Of a stretch of 8,168 bases of DNA, positions 5,947 to 8,168 are shown one piece after another. A program made the translations under genes and the position numbers. The stretch is from NCBI GenBank assembly GCA_945283395.1, contig CALYQH010000051.1, positions 1 to 8,168 of the forward strand, given 5' to 3'. The notes beneath the pieces are model-generated. The model ran no database searches. It was given only the letters and a program-made list of their open reading frames with translations, and was not told where the DNA came from. The stretch's first letter is position 1, and each line of letters begins with the position of its first letter. The DNA comes from an uncultured Ventosimonas sp. Lineage in GTDB: Bacteria > Pseudomonadota > Gammaproteobacteria > Pseudomonadales > Pseudomonadaceae.

Positions 5947-6561
5947 TTAGCCATTTAACTGATACTTTAAAAATGATTCTGTAATTTTTGGATGGCTATC
6001 ATAAATAGTTTCAAGTTTTGGGCAATACCATAAACTAGCAGGAGTAACTGTCCGTCTTTGCCAAGGAATTTTACCAAAAAACCAAAGTTTCCAGAAAATT
6101 AAATCTGCCTTAGGATTCGTTTGAAGAAGTTGACTGAAAGTTTCTATTTTGCCCAGTTCAATATTAACTGCTGCTTTATAAATTTCATAGACAAATTTAG
6201 AACAAAATTGCCTCTTAGAATCATATTTAAAACCGGTATGGTAAAATATGTTAAGACGACCTGGGACTTGACTAAAAATAGCCAGTTTTTGTCGATCTGT
6301 GAGAGTTTGTTTAAGACGTTTTATGGCGACATGGTTATGGTGTGATCTATTAACAAATTTGGTTAAGCTAGTAGTTTGAGAGAGAGGTACTTTACTTTCA
6401 GCCACTATATAATCGCTTCCATCATATCCTACTATAATACCTACATGGTTACTCCAGCATAGCGAAGCTCTGGAGATATTTTCAAATAAAAAAGCTGCCA
6501 CACAGGTAAAAACAATATCCCCTATCTCTAATGGTGGGTAATGATTTTTTAATGATGGCAT
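5947..6561 (-). CDS. yebB: YebB-family permuted papain-like (NlpC/P60-type) protein
   Basis: The protein has 204 residues and resembles E. coli YebB (about 200 residues) along its length. YebB belongs to the circularly permuted papain-like NlpC/P60 group (YaeF/YiiX type), whose substrates are mostly unproven. Shared stretches are EIGDIVFTC near the N-terminus, CWSNHVGIIVG with H39, VAES with E55, VPGRLNIFYHTGFKYDSKRQFCSKFV with C120, and ETFSQLLQTNPKA, FWKLWFFGKIPW and TVTPASLW. C120 and H39 are the likely catalytic pair. There is no signal peptide, so a cytoplasmic location is expected. The ATG has an excellent AGGGAG 5 bases upstream. It is divergent from cbrX. After the stop, a -1 shifted frame stays open for 40 coding-looking codons down to 5834, so the 3' end may be frameshifted; the family match itself does not require this. 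Confidence 0.88.
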   Translation of the reverse strand: MPSLKNHYPPLEIGDIVFTCVAAFLFENISRASLCWSNHVGIIVGYDGSDYIVAESKVPLSQTTSLTKFVNRSHHNHVAIKRLKQTLTDRQKLAIFSQVPGRLNIFYHTGFKYDSKRQFCSKFVYEIYKAAVNIELGKIETFSQLLQTNPKADLIFWKLWFFGKIPWQRRTVTPASLWYCPKLETIYDSHPKITESFLKYQLNG

Positions 6562-6607
6562 AATTACTCCCTAATTATTTATTAATGTTCTAGGGTAAAA
6601 GTATGCA

Positions 6608-6629
6608 ATTGTTTATACTGTTAAACAAT
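6608..6629. promoter_or_regulatory. Palindromic operator candidate between yebB and cbrX
   Basis: ATTGTTTA and TAAACAAT are perfect 8-base inverted arms around TACTGT. The spacing suits a dimeric helix-turn-helix regulator. The right arm overlaps the candidate -35 box of the cbrX promoter, so a bound protein would be placed to repress cbrX-cbrA and could also affect the divergent yebB-like gene. Confidence 0.4.
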
Positions 6630-6650
6630 AACTAAGAAATATTCTGTAAT
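6622..6650 (+). promoter_or_regulatory. Candidate cbrX-cbrA promoter
   Basis: TAAACA (6622-6627, 4 of 6 to consensus) and TGTAAT (6645-6650, 5 of 6) are separated by 17 bases. The start of transcription would fall near 6657, leaving a leader of about 45 bases before the cbrX ATG at 6703. Confidence 0.4.
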
Positions 6651-6687
6651 TAATGTAGTGGAGCATTAAAAACGTATCGAAAGGTTA

Positions 6688-6702
6688 ATGTTTACTAAAT
6701 AA
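6688..6702 (+). other. Four-codon upstream minicistron (MFTK) abutting cbrX
   Basis: ATG TTT ACT AAA TAA lies in the same frame as cbrX, and its stop codon directly touches the cbrX ATG at 6703. AAAGG precedes it, at a spacing of only 3 bases. The cbrX ATG at 6703 has no well-placed Shine-Dalgarno site of its own, so re-initiation is possible. Chance is equally possible. Confidence 0.2.
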
Positions 6703-6891
6703 ATGGAAGAATATATGTATATTTATCGACTAGTCTTATTGTTGATGGTTATTATTTATTTGTTGTCACCTAGTATCATGGATTGGTGGGTGGTTGATGA
6801 TGGTAGATGGTATAAGCCATATTTATTTTGGTTCATTACTATTATTGCCACTATGCTGTTACAGGGAAAACATGATGTTGATGAATTATAG
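6703..6891 (+). CDS. cbrX: CbrX-like small membrane protein upstream of cbrA
   Basis: This 62-residue protein has two predicted membrane helices, at about residues 9-26 and 41-54. Between them is an acidic, tryptophan-rich linker (IMDWWVVDDGRWYKPYLFW). It ends in a charged tail, HDVDEL. Its size, its two helices and its overlap with the cbrA start match CbrX of Pseudomonas, a small protein whose translation is reported to be coupled to that of cbrA. The assignment rests on both context and the MDWW...WY.PYL pattern. The ATG at 6703 has no good ribosome site at normal spacing. A second ATG at 6715 is preceded by GGAAGA and would give 58 residues. The stop TAG at 6889-6891 lies 17 bases inside cbrA. 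No catalytic motif is visible. Confidence 0.75.
   Translation: MEEYMYIYRLVLLLMVIIYLLSPSIMDWWVVDDGRWYKPYLFWFITIIATMLLQGKHDVDEL
6863..6877 (+). promoter_or_regulatory. cbrA ribosome binding site inside the cbrX 3' end
   Basis: AGGGA at 6863-6867 lies 4 bases before an ATG at 6872 and 7 bases before an ATG at 6875; a third in-frame ATG follows at 6881. The frame is open back to 6794, but the upstream part is cbrX in another frame and has no Shine-Dalgarno site. The real cbrA start is therefore taken as 6875, within the coupled overlap. Confidence 0.65.
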
Positions 6892-8062
6892 TGTTGGCTA
6901 TCTTGTAATTATTAGCGTTCTATACTTATTAATGCTTTTTAGTATCGCATGGCTTTCAGAAAATACTAAAATTAGTAGTAAATTAACTAAGCATCCTATT
7001 ATTTACGTTTTATCCTTAGGTGTTTATAACAGCGCTTGGGCTTTTTATGGCATGATAGCCTTAGTCAAGCACTATGGGTATGGTTATCTAGCCATAGGAT
7101 TAGGCTTTACAGGGGCTTTTTTATTGATGCCCGTCCTGATGTATCCTATTTTGAAATTAACCCAAACATATCAGCTTTCTTCATTAGCTGATTTATTTTC
7201 ATTTAGGTTTCGTAGCCGTTGGGCAGGCGTATTAACTTGTATTTTTATGCTGATAGCTATGTTACCTCTGATAGCACTGCAAATAAGAGCTGTAACCGAA
7301 TCTATTACACTTTTAACGCATCATACTACGTCTCATTGGATTTCTTTAATTTTTTGTAGTTTATTAGTTATTTTTGCGGTACTGTTTGGTTCTAGACAAG
7401 TTTCCATTAGAGAAAAACGAACTGGGTTAGTGATGGCCATCGCCTTTGAATCAGTGGTTAAGCTATTAGTTTTTCTAATTATTGGTGGTTACATTGTTTA
7501 TAGCGGTTTTGGTGGTTTTACAGAGCTAAATGCTTGGCTAAATGACCATAAGGAAGTATTGGTCACCTTAAAAACGCCTTTGCAAGAAGGCCCTTGGCGT
7601 GCCCTTTTGTTATGCTTTTTTGCGGCTACTGTTGTTATGCCACATATGTTTCATCTTACGTTTACTGAAAATGTAACTCCTAAAGCTTTAATGATTGCTA
7701 GCTGGGGAGCGCCACTATATTTATTAATAATTGCTTTTTGTGTGCCTATCATTTTTCTAGTGTCAGTAATGCAAGGTTCCACAATTAATCATGAATTTTA
7801 TATTTTAGCAATAGGAGTAGATGATAATAATCAATGGTTGTCTTTAGTTGCTTATATAGGGGGATTAGCAGCGGCAAGTGGCTTGATAATTGTTTCAACA
7901 ATTGCGTTATCGGGGATGATATTGAATCACCTAGTATTACCTTTTTACACCCCCACTGCAAAAATTAATATTTATCGCCAGTTAAAAGGATTAAGAAGAA
8001 CATTAATAGGTATTATTATTTTATTAGGTTATTTATTTTATTTGGTGGTGAAAAAAAATTAA
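6875..8062 (+). CDS. cbrA: CbrA N-terminal symporter (SSS/SLC5-type) domain, cut by an in-frame TAA
   Basis: In Pseudomonas, CbrA is a sensor kinase of about 980 residues: a sodium:solute-symporter-like membrane domain, then linker/PAS and histidine kinase domains. With CbrB it activates amino-acid use and carbon catabolite control. The 395 residues here match only the transporter part. Recognisable stretches are YVLSLGVYNSAWAFYG, TYQLSSLADLFSFRFRSRWAG, TPLQEGPWRALLL, MPHMFHLTFTENVTPKAL, ASGLIIVSTIALSGMILNHL and finally LGYLFYLVV. About ten membrane helices of the usual thirteen are present. The frame then meets TAA at 8060-8062, right after a run of eight A. The same frame continues downstream with more CbrA-like sequence, so this is an interrupted gene and not a naturally short protein. 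Read as it stands, the product lacks the kinase. It overlaps cbrX by 17 bases and is probably translated by coupling. Confidence 0.8.
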   Translation: MLMNYSVGYLVIISVLYLLMLFSIAWLSENTKISSKLTKHPIIYVLSLGVYNSAWAFYGMIALVKHYGYGYLAIGLGFTGAFLLMPVLMYPILKLTQTYQLSSLADLFSFRFRSRWAGVLTCIFMLIAMLPLIALQIRAVTESITLLTHHTTSHWISLIFCSLLVIFAVLFGSRQVSIREKRTGLVMAIAFESVVKLLVFLIIGGYIVYSGFGGFTELNAWLNDHKEVLVTLKTPLQEGPWRALLLCFFAATVVMPHMFHLTFTENVTPKALMIASWGAPLYLLIIAFCVPIIFLVSVMQGSTINHEFYILAIGVDDNNQWLSLVAYIGGLAAASGLIIVSTIALSGMILNHLVLPFYTPTAKINIYRQLKGLRRTLIGIIILLGYLFYLVVKKN

Positions 8063-8168
8063 TCTAATAATGAGCTAGGTATTACTGCCTTTAGTGCTAC
8101 ATTGCAGTTTATTCCTGGCGTTTTAGGTTTATTATATTGGAAACTGGCTAATAAAAAAGGCTTTATAA
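8063..8168 (+). pseudogene. cbrA: Continuation of cbrA beyond the in-frame stop (partial, runs off the window)
   Basis: In the frame of the upstream part, these 35 codons read SNNELGITAFSATLQFIPGV followed by LGLLYWKLANKKGFI. This corresponds to the next membrane helix of CbrA, which has an LGIxAFxATLQFLPG-type sequence and a W-x-x-ANRRGFI-type ending in Pseudomonas. No other stop occurs before the window edge. I see no Shine-Dalgarno site or start codon that would make it a separate gene; the ATG at 8070 is in another frame and closes within two codons. Confidence 0.7.

Noticed and set aside
6794..6871. Upstream extension of cbrA to an ATG at 6794
   Set aside because: This part overlaps cbrX in another frame, has no Shine-Dalgarno site, and would add a 27-residue N-terminus not expected in CbrA. 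The AGGGA at 6863 supports 6872/6875.
8051..8062. Programmed slippage on the A8 run to bypass the cbrA stop
   Set aside because: Both +1 and -1 frames close almost at once (TAA or TAG), and the homologous downstream sequence is in the original frame, so slippage would not restore it.
8060..8062. TAA reassigned to a sense codon
   Set aside because: TAA ends the GabP-like gene, rpsI, rplM and the YebB-like gene in this same window at the expected positions.
1..8168. CRISPR array, insertion sequence, tRNA or defence island
   Set aside because: I saw no regularly spaced repeats, no transposase or integrase coding sequence with terminal inverted repeats, no cloverleaf-like stretch, and no nuclease or toxin-antitoxin pair.

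Overview
This window looks like chromosomal DNA from an AT-rich gammaproteobacterium, most likely a low-GC relative of Pseudomonas (an Entomomonas-like, possibly host-associated lineage). The main reason is the right-hand end: a short two-helix membrane protein overlaps the start of a symporter-type sensor. This is the cbrX-cbrA arrangement of Pseudomonadaceae. The other proteins (GabP-like, CycA, TerC/Alx-like, S9, L13, YebB-like) are ordinary gammaproteobacterial types. The organism name is inference.

Layout, left to right. 1-387: AT-rich DNA with no supported gene and one inverted repeat. 388-1782 (+): a GabP-like amino-acid permease starting at TTG, with an apparent 9-residue internal deletion at the end of its second membrane helix. 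1799-1822: a hairpin between convergent genes. 1833-2855 (-): a TerC/Alx-family membrane protein. 2856-3078: a divergent control region with several palindromes. 3079-4512 (+): CycA-type D-serine/D-alanine/glycine permease, probably starting at a GTG. 4513-4853: a noncoding stretch with short repeats, a nested hairpin and a strong bidirectional terminator. 4854-5687 (-): the rplM-rpsI operon (L13, S9) with a recognisable leader promoter. 5947-6561 (-): a YebB-like permuted papain-fold protein, followed by 40 codons of coding-looking sequence in another frame. 6562-6702: a divergent control region with a palindrome and a candidate promoter. 6703-6891 (+): cbrX. 6875 to the window end (+): cbrA, interrupted by an in-frame TAA at 8060-8062, with clear CbrA homology continuing in the same frame to the window edge.

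Functionally, the window pairs two amino-acid permeases with the sensor that, in Pseudomonas, controls use of amino acids and the carbon catabolite repression cascade (CbrA/CbrB, CrcZ, Hfq/Crc). An Hfq/Crc-type CA motif lies just inside the gabP start, so the permease could be a target of that cascade. The two strongest oddities are the nonsense codon that separates the CbrA transporter domain from its kinase and the helix-2 deletion in the GabP-like permease. Both could be early erosion of nutrient-sensing functions, or sequence errors, and both can be tested directly. I see no CRISPR array, phage, insertion sequence, tRNA or defence locus, and nothing that clearly amounts to a new multi-gene system.
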